Shown: one piece after another, positions 1 through 12,289 of the stretch
Position numbering within the stretch: the stretch's first letter is position 1
Layout of the letters: the number at the start of each line of letters is the position of its first letter
Source: Chrysomallon squamiferum
Lineage: Eukaryota > Mollusca > Gastropoda > Neomphalida > Peltospiridae
Direction: 5' to 3'
Length of the DNA: 64,000 bases
Assembly: GCA_012295275.1 (NCBI GenBank)
Contig: CM022673.1
Coordinates: forward strand, 26,727,261-26,791,260
Translations under genes and position numbers: made by a program
Notes under the pieces: generated by a model
Databases searched by the model: none
What the model was told of the DNA's origin: nothing
Seen by the model: the letters and a program-made list of their open reading frames with translations, nothing else

Positions 1-1160
1 TAAAAGAAGAACGCTAAATTGTAGTTAGAAAAGTTAATTTTTGGAGGGGGCACATTCTTTGTTGTTGCTCTTATTGTTCTTGTTCTTATCCTTGTTCTTC
101 TTCTTCTTGTTCTTCTATTCATCATCATCATCATCTTCTTCTTCTTCTTCGTCTTCTTCTTCTTATTATGTTGTTGTTGTTGTTTATACTATATCAGATT
201 TATCTGAGAATGTGAATCAAATTTATGAACATATTGAGCGGAGTCGTAAAAAATGTTAACTACATCAAATATTTCAGCTGTTGTTATGGTAATATCCACT
301 ATCATATAAATAAAGAATACACGTCATAACTGTGCCTACATGTGATTGCGAAATTACCATCAAGAACATTTAAAAGTTAGCTAATTTCAATAAGAAGATT
401 TGGGTTAATATATTATTTAGTAACACACACACAGTGACACATTCCAAAACACAGCACAGGCAAATATAAACAGCTATCATACATATACAACATTTACAAA
501 CAAACCGCATACAAATATCACTTTGGAGACCTATTAACTTCCACCTCTTTGCTCAACAATAGATTCATAATTTAATTTTTTTTTTTTTTTTTTTTTTTTC
601 TGTAAATAAATGGCACGGAACTGCCAGTGAACGAAAACGAAAGCATGGACTTCGCTATTTTAATATGAAAAGAAACATTAATAATGAAATAAGAGTCTAA
701 ACCACATCAGGAGAGTAATGTTCTGGAAATTTTTATTGTCCCAAAGACAATAGCAGCTTCACGACTACGACTCTGGTTGGAGTGAGTGGCTGTTTTTCAA
801 TATTCTCTTGACGCACGACTGGTAAGACGCATGGTTTTGTTTTTAAGATCGTATTGGTATTTAGATTGTTTTTCCGATCATTTTTTGGTATTTTAGATTG
901 TTTTATATTATGACGGCTAGCCATATGAAATATAGATATTGTACGATCCTCAGGTTTATCTGAAAATATTTTTAAAAACCGTCATACTATATTATAGTTA
1001 AGATTATCGTATGTGTGTGCGTGCGAGTTGTGAAGTTTTGCGTGTACGTAGCTCATTCTGTGTTTACGTCATTTCGGACATTAAAACAATTATAAAATAT
1101 ATGTAGACCGATGCTGTGGTAATTTCATATTAAAATCGTTATACTTTATTCATGGTGTGA
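1..1160. other. AT-rich intergenic DNA, no gene seen
   Basis: The stretch opens with a low-complexity pyrimidine block at about 60-180 made of TTC, TTG and CAT triplets; the open frame through it is only a run of Leu, Phe and Ser. A 24-base T run lies at 576-599. At about 855-910 there are two near copies of GGTATTTTAGATTGTTTT in tandem. Around 1010-1080 the sequence is less AT-rich (several CpG, TACGT and ACGTCA motifs) but has no open frame of note. I see no exon or RNA gene here. Confidence 0.6.
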
Positions 1161-1310
1161 CCAGGGTTATTTTAATACTCTGTATTAAAACCATTATTCA
1201 CTGTATAATTGACGTTATCGTTATTTTAACAATATATTATAACCATTAATACAGAGTATCATATAACCTAACATCAAGGTTTGTAGCGCGACGTTAGGGT
1301 TATTTGATTC
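1161..1310. repeat. Two adjacent inverted repeats
   Basis: ATACTCTGTATTAA at 1175-1188 has a perfect 14-base reverse complement at 1246-1259, leaving a 57-base loop. Directly after it, ATAACCTAAC (1263-1272) pairs with GTTAGGGTTAT (about 1293-1303) with one extra base. The motif GGGTTATTT occurs on both sides (about 1164 and 1298). This looks like the core of a small non-autonomous DNA element, or the end of the neighbouring piggyBac-like remnant. I could not define terminal repeats or a target-site duplication. Confidence 0.45.
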
Positions 1311-1538
1311 TGTGTATGTTAAAAGCACATCATACAAACTTGTAATAGAAGTGAGGGTTGTTAGTTTATAGTAAAATCAATATACTGTAAATGAAAACTG
1401 GTTAGTGTTGTTTAATATAATGCAATAAACTTAACATCGTTACATATAGATACTTAATATAATTATGCTATGTGTTACTTCATATTTTATTACGGTTATT
1501 TATATACAATGATATGTAGACATTATTATACAATATAT

Positions 1539-1770
1539 TTAACTGCCGTCGATGGGAGCTGAACCAGAATCCTCGGAATCTGAATCAAGTGGCATTTCAT
1601 CAGAGCTTACATATGGAAATTCTCGGTAGCCATTGACATAAATGGCCACTTTATACTTTACACGACCACACTTGTAAAAACACTGGATGATGTCAAAACG
1701 GCTGTCAGATTTCAGAAATCAATCACACGGGAACGACTTCTGATTGAGCCGCTTAAGAGAATCGAGCCAT
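1539..1770 (-). pseudogene. piggyBac-like transposase, N-terminal remnant
   Basis: Read on the minus strand, an ATG at 1768-1770 begins MARFS, then an in-frame TAA, then a reading frame broken by stops. From about 1718 down to the stop at 1539-1541 one frame stays open for 59 codons. It contains RFDIIQCFYK, KVAIYVNGY and the acidic stretch DEMPLDSDSEDSG. A short basic/aromatic start followed by an acidic Asp/Ser/Glu segment is typical of piggyBac (PGBD4-like) transposase N-termini. The catalytic core is absent: the sequence turns AT-rich at the TAA. The assignment rests on composition and layout, not on a catalytic motif. A lineage-specific terminal exon is the main alternative. Confidence 0.4.
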
Positions 1771-1950
1771 TATCTCCAAAATGTCGCAAATTCGCGGTCT
1801 AGATTGCTCGCAATTAAGAAAATTGTCCCTCTGAGCGTTTGGGTAAGAGTCGCGGATTTCCGTGATACACGTTTAAAACGCTCGGTTATTGACGTCAAAA
1901 TGATCCCCCAAGTGACGTCTGCTCATATGATTATATTAATTTGAAAAACA
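1771..1950 (-). promoter_or_regulatory. Promoter-like block with CRE motifs
   Basis: This block is less AT-rich and contains many more CpGs than the DNA around it. It holds a perfect palindromic cAMP-response element TGACGTCA at 1890-1897 and a second near copy TGACGTCT at 1913-1920. It lies immediately upstream, in minus-strand sense, of the ATG of the piggyBac-like remnant. I read it as the element's own 5' regulatory region, by position only. A 66-codon + strand frame crosses it but starts with TTG, and I treat it as a shadow. Confidence 0.35.
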
Positions 1951-4900
1951 AAACAAAACAAAAATGAAAGCATGCACTGTCAGTTATTAAACATAAATAT
2001 AAATGACACCCTTTTAAAGCTAGATTTAAGATAATGATGAATGGATTACGGTAATAACACGTTTTTAAAAAAAATGTATTTCGTGCAGAACGTACGAAAT
2101 GATTCCATCAGTATATTATTGATTTGACGCATTAACGAAAACTACATACATTACCACATTAAATTATACAACGAGACACAGTATAATGTAATATACATGT
2201 ACAGGATCGCATGTTGAATGAAATGTTTATGAATATATGCAGTGAACACTAAAAATGATTTCACAATTATTTGTTGTATCTCATTCCATACTGTTAATCT
2301 TGAAAGATCTTAATTCAGCGTTTTGACAAAATAAATATACGTATTTAATTCAGTTATTAAACTATTTACATTTTGTTATTTCATGAAATAAATACATATA
2401 ACCTTTTATCTTATGAAATGAAGCTGATGTCTTTTATTGTAACTCTCATTTCAAATGGCTTGTAAAACACCAAGGCAAATAATTAAATAAACATACATCT
2501 ATATTACCTGTTTTATTTATATATATATATATATATATTCTAACATAATTATACTCAAGAACAGAATTGTACGTATAAAGTTGATCAGATTTCTTTTACA
2601 TTTAGTCGCAAGTATGCGGCACATATTTATGTTTGCATATTTGTTTATATATTGGCGCTTATATATTTGCATGCATTTAAATATGAAAATAGATATTTGT
2701 TATTTCAATCAAAAATTCCTTGCTTTACCGACGTATCTGCATAAACGATTTTACATTCATCTTTTCCTTTTGGTAACACGTATTTTTAAACCAAACACAA
2801 AGACGTAGAGAAGTGAAGATTGCATTGTTTGAGTGTGTTCAGTTTGGGTGAGCCACTAGCACTGAATATAAGCTTCTACGTATGTAAAAAATGTTTAAAA
2901 AAAAAAAAAAAATGTTAAATTATATTAGTTGAAGACCCTCCGGACAGGAATTTTTTGTTTTCGTAACAAGCGTCTCTTGCCCTTTGCTTTTCTAATAACG
3001 TACAGAAGTGTTAAAGAGACCTGCACAAAGAAATCGACTGTTGTAATCTACTTAACTTTGATAGAGTGGCTGAATTTAAACGGAATTTAATTATAGAAAT
3101 CTCGCGAACCTCTTGACTGATCACAAATAGATGTGCCTGGGTCAGAGTATATTAGTGAAGTAATCAAAAGGTAATTTAGAACATCGCTAATAAATGCGAG
3201 TCATTCTAGTCTATTTCAGACCAGCATCGAGATTTCCGATTCATACCGTCATCGACTTATTTTTCGTTTATTATCCAAAGAAATGTTCAACATGGACATG
3301 TTATCCTCATGGACATGTTATCCAGCAAATGTCCTTTACTGTTTAATTTTTTTAATATTTAAAGATATTTAATGTTAGCGTTCAGCGATTATTATTTAAT
3401 ATTTTTTCACATTAACGATAATTCTATTTGATTCATCATTATCATAATCATACTGCTAATATTATTATTATGCTACTTCTACAATAAACTACCACAACTC
3501 TACCCGGATAAACCATTAAAGATATATATATAGAGAGAGACAGAGGTAGAGAGGTAAGTGTCGCTAACAGTGCGTTTTAAATTCCTCCTTTATTTCTGAA
3601 AGAGCTAATACATCTGCTACAGAAGCTTAACTGCTGGCACAAGTTCCTGAAACATGGGCTGTTTAGGCCATTCTGTATATCAGCTTTCTGATGTTATTTC
3701 TGCGCTGTAGATGATACAACAATGCCATACAAATACAGATCGTTCATACAGTTCGCCAAAATTTTACATATTATCTATTCTGGTGCTCCACTTTGAATGA
3801 GGGAATTTCAAATAAGGAAGAGCAAAGGGAGTAAATAAGGAGCACTGACTTTAAATGAACGCTAAATTCATCTTTAAAAGATAGACTTAACGTCGTATAT
3901 CAATATTATCGAAGGACCAAAAGAATAACCAGAAGACAATGTGAATTTTTGAAAAAAATGTGGAAGATCTGTAAGTTTTATTTAGCTTAGAGAGCTAGTT
4001 ATTGTTGTAGAAACGCACGTTTTCGTACGCATCTGCTAGTAAATTCTGACGTGTTTACTAAATAGAACAAAAAAAAAGAAAAAAAAAAAAAAAAAAAAAA
4101 AGAAAGAAAAAGCATAGGAAATACTGTAAAATAAATAAATAAATAAAATTTCGTTCTTATACGTTTTCACAGTAATACTTGGAATACATTAGGAAATATT
4201 AGTGTTAAACGACATGTCAAAGTAAATATTTCCTTATTCAGTTAGTGTGAACAATAAATTTATATTTTTGTGATTCTGATTCAGTGATGGCAGATCTTTG
4301 ACTTTGTTCTATTCAGTGTCTTACACAACACACAGTAAAATTATGATTAGACATGTAACAGAGTCAGTGTCGTTGACAGTAAGATCAAGTAAATAAATAA
4401 TACTTTGAAATGTATTTTACAAAAATCATTTTAAAAGATTTTGGAAATTTCTAGAAATTTAAATAAAAAACGGAGAGTGTGGCCAAAATATCTTTTTGAT
4501 TATAACAGTTTTCTCCTGATTAGTTCTTTAAAAGGAAAACAGATTAAATATATATATATATTATATATATATATTATTATCTTTTCATTTTCATCCAGCA
4601 AGGAAAATGATCATAAATGTAATTTATTTATGAAAAGAACTGTAAGAGTCATTTGCAAAATTGGTTTTGATATTAGGAATAACATATTTTTTGTATCTGT
4701 ATAATTTTTATTATTTATGCTTCATTTTAGTTTGCTGATAACAAAGTCTAACAATAAAATAATCATTTTAAAAAAGTTTACAGAATATATTATTGCTAGA
4801 ATTGTTATAATTTATTCATGTTGACAAACAATAATGTTAAAATCCATGACTGTTATGATAATATCCGTTTTATTTATAATTTTATAGATATTAGATATGA

Positions 4901-5942
4901 AAGGAAAAATAAAAGAAACAACATTATGGTTATATTTTGATTTAAATCATAAATGTATTGAAAAGATAATAATAAATTATGAATGTACTGAATAAATAAT
5001 TATTTCCTGTTTACTATGATATATTTTTCTGTAATAAAGAATGAAGAATATAAATAGCTTTTATTTTAAAAAAAATTTGTTTTATTATCAAGGAACCACT
5101 GTATTTTTTTATTTAAAATGTCAGTGTTTTATTAAGAAAAAACACCCAGTGACATACAGAGATTTTTCAGTTCTGAATGGCTAAATGTTTTTTATACGAA
5201 TAACAACAAACACAAAGGTTATAACAGTTTATTTTAACTATTTACATGATAAATTGCAGTCTAGTCATCTTGTGTTTGTTTCATTTTTTTTTTTTCTTTT
5301 TCTTGCTTTCACTCAGTATAGAAGTAGACTGTTTAGAAAAAGTTATTAAGTTGTCAACATGATCTTGACTTTAATAATAATACAGAACACAGTTCTGTTA
5401 ATTAAATCTCTGCATGCCCTCATCAAAAACTGCTTATCATGATTTACTGTTGTGTACTGGTCACTGACTTGTGTTCATAACAAGTTGTATGGAAATTAGT
5501 AAACAAAATTTTGCATTAAAACATTTTAATAGGATTTTTCTCCATGTAAGATGTCAAGGCAGACAGCACAGGATTGTCTTTGTTTTTGTTTTTTTAAAGA
5601 ACTTGGCTTTTCAGTAGAATATTTTTCATATGTCTTGAAATTACTTTGCAGTATTTTGCTATTATATATCTTAACTCTGTTGTTAAGAGTAATTAAAGCA
5701 TTAGGTAGTTCAATAACAGGCTAGAACTTTTAGTTTTTCTTGTAAAAGATTCTGACTGTGTTAAATGTGATTTTGGATTATGTAGTTATTGTTTGAGACT
5801 AATGGAAATTAGAAAACACAGCATTTTATTGTAAAATGAGGCAAAAACAATGTTCAAGAAATCAAGATAACTTAGATCCTTTTGATAAAGTTTAATCAAT
5901 TTTTATTTAAAAAAAAAAATTTTTTTTGTTTTGTTTTTACAG
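1951..5942. other. AT-rich intergenic DNA, no gene seen
   Basis: The stretch is almost entirely low-GC DNA with a (TA)n tract at about 2519-2539 and A runs at about 2898-2912 and 4068-4101. CATGGACATGTTATCC occurs twice, at 3291-3306 and 3308-3323. The part from 2930 to 3260 is somewhat less AT-rich: an acceptor-like motif ending at about 3024 is followed by a 26-codon open frame without a clear donor, which I do not call. Open frames at 2581-2808 and 4441-4704 start with TTG, are rich in Ile, Phe, Tyr and Lys, and look like chance frames of AT-rich DNA. Confidence 0.6.
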
Positions 5943-6049
5943 TCATATATTTTAAGCTTTTGAAAAAGCTTCAAAAGAATCTTCTTATGAGACAGGTTAC
6001 AGAAAGCATCATAGATTCCTTTTCCATGATAACATCTCAGCATATCTGA
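5943..6049 (+). other. Candidate terminal exon, unproven
   Basis: A very strong 3' splice-site motif (long T tract, then TTTTTACAG, AG at 5941-5942) is followed after two bases by a frame open for 34 codons to TGA at 6047-6049. The peptide contains KLLKKLQKN, RQVTESIIDS and SMITSQHI and looks protein-like. No upstream coding exon in phase could be identified. The opposite strand is also open here for 68 codons. I recognise no family. Acceptor-like motifs are frequent in this T-rich DNA, so this may be chance. Confidence 0.15.
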
Positions 6050-6426
6050 TGGTATTTTCAGCATTACAAAATGTAAAGTAAAATGTTTAGTATAACTATA
6101 AAGCACCATTTTACATATTGATAAATCTGATATATTTTAACCAATGAGCAATCCTTTGCTTTATTACCTTCAAGTACGATAATGAGCCAATTTATTACAG
6201 CTATATTTTATGCAAATTACTTTTATCAGTTGCAGTTCTATGATTTTGTAGGATGTTTCAGAATTCTTTTTTTATCTGATGTTATTATCTTGACATTTTA
6301 AGGAGAACAGCTGCAAACACAGTCACAAAATCTGTGACAGTGGCAGGTTGGCATAAAATTCTTTGATTGTTTGTTCCTGGAAATAGCAAACTTACAAAGA
6401 CTAAAACAAGTTATGGATATAAAGTA

Positions 6427-6696
6427 CAGTTTGAGGATCCCTTCTCTGGAATTCTAAAATACAAAACCTTTTCTGAGCAGCAGAAATAATAATATATTTC
6501 AGTTTTTGGACTTTGTTTAATATTATTTTTTTTTAAATATTATTTAAGAAATCTGTTAGTGCAAGTTGTATATGAAAAATAAATGGAACTCATATTTAGA
6601 TGTAGATTCTATCTCATGCTATATCCTTATATTCCAAATTCCAAAATCCAAAACATTTCTGGTCCCAAGCATTTCAGATAAAGGATTCTCAACATG
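6427..6696. mobile_element. pogo/Tigger-like MITE (Tc1/mariner superfamily)
   Basis: The 270-bp segment is flanked by TA on both sides (6425-6426 and 6697-6698), the target-site duplication of Tc1/mariner/pogo elements. Its ends are inverted: CAGTTTGAGGATCCCTTCTC at the left, and reading inward from the right CATGTTGAGAATCCTTTATC. The first 29 bases match at 22. Further in, the right arm carries CTTGGGACCAGAAATG and TTTTGGATTTTGGAA, a pattern I associate with pogo/Tigger-type terminal repeats. There is no internal coding capacity, so this is a non-autonomous copy. Superfamily by TIR and TSD is fairly secure; the family name is not. Confidence 0.7.
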
Positions 6697-6699
6697 TAC

Positions 6700-8829
6700 T
6701 GGCATTAGAGTAAAGTAATTTGAGATTATTGAGCTCAAATGAAAAGTGAATTTTCCTGACTTTGTATATCTTAATTAACCAATCTCTTTCAGGTAGAAGC
6801 CACCTAGTGACTTTCTGGTATTGTATAAATGTATATGTCATTTTGTTTACTTGTTGAGCATACTTCCTGCCACATAATGCAAACTGAAGTCATCAAAGTA
6901 AGTCCTTAAGAACATTTGACCTTGTTTAGCAATCTAAAACTAAAATAGTTCAATTTGATAATTAAATACATTTGGTCCATTTATTCATTTCATGGACTTC
7001 GTGTAAGTGTTATTAGGCAGTTATTTTGTTTATTAATTGTTGGTGAAATCTTAACAAGGAAGAAAGTTTAATGTAGTACAAACTACTGAACAATTCATGT
7101 AACACCATGATTTACAAGAACACACTTTTTCATTGAAAGCAATATTTTTCATAAGTGCAGTAAAGAGAGGAATATTCCATTAACACATTTTGATCTAAAA
7201 TAATTTTGATTTAAAAAAAGAAGTAAAAAATATAAATTAAAAAAAAGTTAAAAATGTATATAATAAAGTACTTATGTCATTAACATTATCAAGAACACCT
7301 CATGCAGTGGCATGAATTATATAGAAACCATTCATCCCTGAATTAATTTCTGCTCTACAAAATGATGCTCTTTCACACATTTTTTAAGTTTTTTTTTATA
7401 AAACTGTACATTTACTGATTTATCTTCAAATCATATTTCCACTATGAACACACAAAAATGTCCAGTGGCAATGATTTCAGTAAACAGTTTAATCATTTCC
7501 TAGCAATATATATTTCTCAATCATTCCGATTCAGTTTTGCATATAGATGCATAATTCAATTCCTTTATACAGATTGATTATCTCTCTTAGGTAAGATTTA
7601 ATTAACATGCCTTGCTGTATCCTGGTATATTTGATACATGTGAATAGGAGAAATGTTAATGAATCGGAGAAGTGTCCTGTAACCTTCAATGTATTGACAA
7701 TACAGATACTTCTTTCCATTTTATCAAGCTGATACACAAACAAATATTCACTACTTCAAATATATTGATGGTACTCCAGAATATTATATATTGGATTAAT
7801 ATTTCTAATTGATACACTATATGTTCTTGAGAACTTTTTTCTTTCATTTCACAAAATTATATTTGGTTATGTTGAGCTTTAGTTATTGCAAGTCAGTAGG
7901 AAGGCTTTTAAAACAGCAAAATGTGTAATGAATTTTTTTTGATGCTCATGAATGAAATATGGTCTGAAAAATAAAGGTAATATTGAAAAATGTGAAGGAC
8001 ATAATTTTAACATCTTTAAATATAATTTTGTTTTTATTTCATAATATATGTATATAATATAAAAAAAAAAAAAAAACATCCCAAAAAAAAAAGCAACAAA
8101 AAAAACAAGCTCTGATCTGTCATGAACATCATTTTTTTCAACTGAAATTTGAAGTCATGAAATTTGAATTTGTTTACAAGATTTTAAGAATACATTTAAT
8201 TATGTATAACAGAAAAAAATAAGAATTTATCAAACATCTAGTCAGAATGACCATTATCAGGATTGTGTAAAAAGTGACATGAAATGAGACCTAGGTTTGA
8301 CTTTTGAAACAATTGGTACATTGAACAGTTAACTAAAACATTATTATAATTGATTTTCCTCAGATAGTGTGCATAATAATCTAATTCATGTCTGGTTTTG
8401 GCAAAAGGGGATTGATAAATATTAATAAAACATGTTATTATTTTATTTTATTGTTATATTGTTGCCAGATTGTGATAGAAATGTATCTGATATTAAGATG
8501 TATGTGACAGGATAAGTAAATAATGAAAATGTACATGTTTTGCAGATTTAGATGTGTTGTATTTCCTTCTCTCTTTCTTTTTTCTCATTTAGTTGGAAAT
8601 AACATGAATATTTTATTTTTTATTATTTTAAAACTAATGACTGTTTTTATTTAAAAATATTTTTAACAACCACATATTTCGATTATCAAAACATACACGA
8701 CAATTAAAAAATAATTATTAAATCATACTAATATATATTTTTTCTTCATTCTTCTTCTTTTTGACGCAAAAACATTGATATATTTCCTTAACCACGTAAT
8801 CCCTTGTTGTGTTTTGTTTACCCATTTTC
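6700..8829. other. AT-rich intergenic DNA, no gene seen
   Basis: The stretch is low-complexity AT-rich DNA with short A and T runs (for example an A run at about 8061-8076) and no tandem array. Open frames on the minus strand at 7531-7743 and 7879-8079 are dominated by Ile, Leu, Phe, Tyr and Lys and carry no motif. At 6793-6897 an acceptor-like motif and a GTAAGT donor bracket a 105-base segment with stops in all frames. It is a weak noncoding-exon candidate only. Confidence 0.55.
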
Positions 8830-9260
8830 TTAAACCTTCCTGTCTGCTGATCAATTAAACCTTTCCCAGCCATTGATCAGCCGCTGATAGAAAAAAAGGG
8901 AGTTCAACGCTGTCCCATCACTTCCATTGATTTCTCAGTGTTTGTCATCGAGAGGTGTTCTATGACTGGCTTTCAGAAAAGTTTTCTCCTGGTGCCGACT
9001 TCCTTTCAAGGCATGTGAGAACCAGACATTTGTGCCTGCCTGAATAATTGAACAAATTGCCATTCTCCACGTTTTGTTTGTTGGTTCAATGTATTGGCTA
9101 AACCAGTTTTAATAACTATCGACCTCTGTTGTTGTCTGGCAGGGCAGTGCTGGTAATCTTAATGATCGGCAAACTCGGACATTGATTTCAGATGAATGTT
9201 TCTGTAAGCCACAGGTGCGCGCGGTTTGCTTTTCTGGAATATCACCATGTTCAGATATTT
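8830..9260. other. Less AT-rich island, possible exon or conserved element
   Basis: Composition shifts clearly away from the AT-rich flanks. Two + strand pieces look exon-like. From about 8848 to 9022 one frame is open for 58 codons, crossing an acceptor-like CCCAG. At 9145-9216 a 72-base segment lies between a pyrimidine-rich acceptor (GTTGTTGTCTGGCAG) and a GTGCGC donor and is open in one frame only (GSAGNLNDRQ at its start, DECFCKPQ at its end). No domain is recognisable. A conserved regulatory element would explain the composition equally well. Confidence 0.3.
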
Positions 9261-9323
9261 TAAATTGGCTTAATTATGTATTTGCTGTATGTAAAATTTA
9301 TCATGGCACAACACAGCATCAAT

Positions 9324-9332
<9 letters not shown>

Positions 9333-9388
<56 letters not shown>
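9333..9388. repeat. (TA)n-(CA)n compound microsatellite
   Basis: About 17 TA units run directly into about 11 CA units. Any open frame through it is a repeat artefact. Confidence 0.95.
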
Positions 9389-9389
<1 letters not shown>

Positions 9390-9693
9390 AGATGCGTACA
9401 TTAACAAAAAAAAGTTCAAATGTAATTGGTTTTTGTATTATGTTCCAGGATCAATTTTGTCATTAAATGATAATGAAATGTGTTTACATCTCTCTTTTTA
9501 TTTTATTTTTAAAAATCCTGTTATAGATTAAACAAAATAATGAGAAATGGATCTATAATGCATTATTATTTTGTTCCAATTAAAAAAGGAACATAGCATA
9601 TCTAGTGAGATCAATGGTTATAATATATTTTTTATAATATACTTCATGTTTCAGCAGACAGTTTTTTACTAATAAAATAAGTGGTTTTGTTAT

Positions 9694-9700
<7 letters not shown>

Positions 9701-9756
<56 letters not shown>

Positions 9757-9782
9757 GTCTCCCCTCTCTCTCTTTCTCCCCC
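9701..9782. repeat. (CT)n microsatellite
   Basis: A nearly perfect CT run from 9701 to 9750 is followed by interrupted CT/CCCCT motifs to 9782. The minus-strand open frame here (Arg-Glu alternation) is produced by the repeat. Confidence 0.95.
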
Positions 9783-9789
9783 TCTGCAT

Positions 9790-11039
9790 ACAAAAAACCC
9801 CAACAGACTGAATTTTTAACCTTTCTGCACTGGTTTATTTTTAAAAATACATAGTGTGAGATATAGTTTTAAAAGTCTTGGTTATATTTGTTGTTAGACA
9901 TAACATTTGTTCATTATGAATAAAGCTATATGTAAATCTTTCTGAGTAAATATCTGAATTTAAATTAAAAAAAAAATAAAATATGAATGCTTCAAAAGCT
10001 GGGAAATTTTTTTATTTGTGATCTATACTGATTTTCAGGCTTAATTAATACCAATAAAGAATACACATATAAATATTTTTACATATTTATAAAGATTAAA
10101 AACAATACCAAGGTGTAATGTTATTTCTATCTTGTTTTACAACTCAAACATTTTAAATAATGACAAAAACACAGAATAATCACAAAATTGCAACATTTCG
10201 TGATAATAAATTTTATTAAAATATTTATAAATAATTAATTTGACATTAAAAAAAAAAAAAAATTAAAAAAAAAATCTTTTTAAAACAAATTAAAATTTGC
10301 TATCAGAAATCTGATTTACGATTCCTAGTTTTTTCTTCTTCTTTTTCTTTGCAAATTACAAAAAAACTTAATGTAATTTATAGCATTTATTTTAGTTTTC
10401 AAACATTTTAAAGAACCTACCATCTTTTTAACCATTTAATTTTGGAGTCCTGGTATAACAATTGGAAACATTTACATAATAGTTTAAATTTCTGTCCAAT
10501 TTGTGTTCCATTTATGTAACAGTAATGTAATTCTAACAGTTCAAGCCAGGCAAGTGGACTGTTTTACAAAATTACATTGGAACTCATTCAGAATTATATT
10601 CTGTCCTGCATAGGACTTGTTCCAGATGTATGACAGTCTGTTTTTCATCAAACATTATATTCTAAAATTTGATTTATTAGTTGGCTAAAAGTTTTGTGAT
10701 GCCATCTTGAATGGTATTATTAAAATTGTAGTGTTATAATATGAGTGTGTGTGTCTTAAGTTTTAGTTTCTTATTTACTGGTTTTTTTTTTTTTTTTTAA
10801 AAATAAATTTTTTAAAACTAAACTTCAGTTATTATTCAGAATAAGTCCAGAACTGTTAAATAAATAAACTATTTGAAGAAGGCCGTCATAAATCTTAATA
10901 AAACGCAGTCAGTATGTAATTCACTACTCGAAAATTCTTTGTGAAATATATTGATATTCCTTAAGTTTGTTGCTTAGGGAATCTTAATACTTAAATGGAA
11001 AATCTCTGAAACATGCAACATGTTTCGTGGTTTAAAAAT
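9790..11039. other. AT-rich intergenic DNA, no gene seen
   Basis: Low-GC sequence with A/T runs at about 10247-10276 and 10782-10800. A small perfect hairpin GTCCT-GCAT-AGGAC lies at about 10603-10616. No open frame, splice-site pair or tandem array stands out. Confidence 0.55.
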
Positions 11040-11400
11040 GTAATCAATGACTGTAGAAAATATGCTTCATGGCTTCCACTGTGAAGGCAGAAAGCTAAAA
11101 CTGCTGAGAATGATTTTCTTCGGTGATTGTCAGAATTGGGTTCCACCTGGTCGATTCAAACCTGATATTTATAAATATGATTCAGTGCTTATATGTTGTA
11201 ATTAGATCAGTGTGGGCTTGCAGGTAATGAAATGTCTGCTTAATCCAGAGACTGCTGTACTCTTGTCTCAAATCTGAAGTTTGTGCTTGCTTAATGAATG
11301 TAATTGCTTGTTCAGATTCACCTCCATTGTATTGCAGATCAAGCTTTGTCAGTCGGTTCTGTTTGCAATTTATTTGACAGAAAGCAGGTAAATAGTTCAT
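11040..11400. other. Less AT-rich island with small ORFs on both strands
   Basis: On the + strand an ATG at 11047 opens a 52-codon frame ending at TAG 11203-11205 (contains GFHCEGRKLK and NWVPPGRFKPD). On the minus strand a 72-codon ATG frame covers 11400-11182 (contains LTKLDLQYNGGESEQ). Both have mixed amino-acid composition, unlike the surrounding AT-driven frames, but they overlap little and neither matches a family I know. Possible readings are a short unrecognised exon, a decayed element or a regulatory island. I could not choose between them. Confidence 0.25.
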
Positions 11401-12060
11401 TTTATTTTGTTTTAGAAAATTTACTCTAAGTTTATGCAGGCATTTAATGTTTAGTGCCTTAAATAGTGCTTAAAAAATATGACTTTTTAAGTAACAGTGA
11501 TTATGTTGTATCACGATATTAAATTTTTCCAAATAGTGCTGATATTATAAATTTTCATGATATAAATTTATGAATTTGTCGTATTTTTATGAAGTGATTT
11601 TTATATATATATATATATATACATACACATACATACATTAGCTGATAACAGTAATAATTTTTCTTAAAGCTTGATAAAAATATTTGCACTGAGTATATTA
11701 AGTTTTAATGTAAAGAGTAATGTGAAAATATAGTTCAAAATTCATAAGTTACAATATTTATATTTATAAAATAATTTGTTTTAATTAATTTAATTATAAT
11801 AATTATTATTATTATTTCACACTTCCATAAAATATTAAATATTTAGTTCAGAATTTGTCTTAAAATTTAGTGCTAATTTTATAATTTTAAAATAATAGAT
11901 TAGAATGATTCTTTTTTTTATTTGCATTCCTTTTTTTTTTTAAAAAAACACACTTTTAAATCTCATTTAATCACCTAGGAATAAACTGCAAAAAGCAATA
12001 ATTTGCAACCTTTAATTATACATTTTTTTCTTAGGAATTATATTTAAAAAAATAATGTTA
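11401..12060. other. AT-rich intergenic DNA, no gene seen
   Basis: Low-complexity AT-rich sequence with a (TA)n tract at about 11600-11620 followed by ACATACACATACATACAT. Nothing else is visible. Confidence 0.55.
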
Positions 12061-12076
12061 ACAGATTCTCTGGGGT

Positions 12077-12096
12077 TTTATTTATTTATTTATTTA

Positions 12097-12179
<83 letters not shown>

Positions 12180-12200
12180 TTATTTTATTTTTTTATTTTT
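12077..12200. repeat. (TTTA)n-(TTA)n microsatellite
   Basis: Several TTTA units are followed by about 25 uninterrupted TTA units and a T-rich tail. Confidence 0.95.
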
Positions 12201-12289
12201 TTATCCATATATGACTTTATACTGTTTCTGAAATGCATTTAGAATATTTAGGAATATGTCTCAATGTCTGTCTGTATGTGAAATTGAGA

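Noticed and set aside
6793-6897. 105-base noncoding exon (TCTCTTTCAG ... CAAA GTAAGT)
   Set aside because: The last exon base would be A, the body is not compositionally different from flanks, and no partner exon is evident.
9580-9789. Arg-Glu rich protein on the minus strand
   Set aside because: Direct product of the (CT)n microsatellite.
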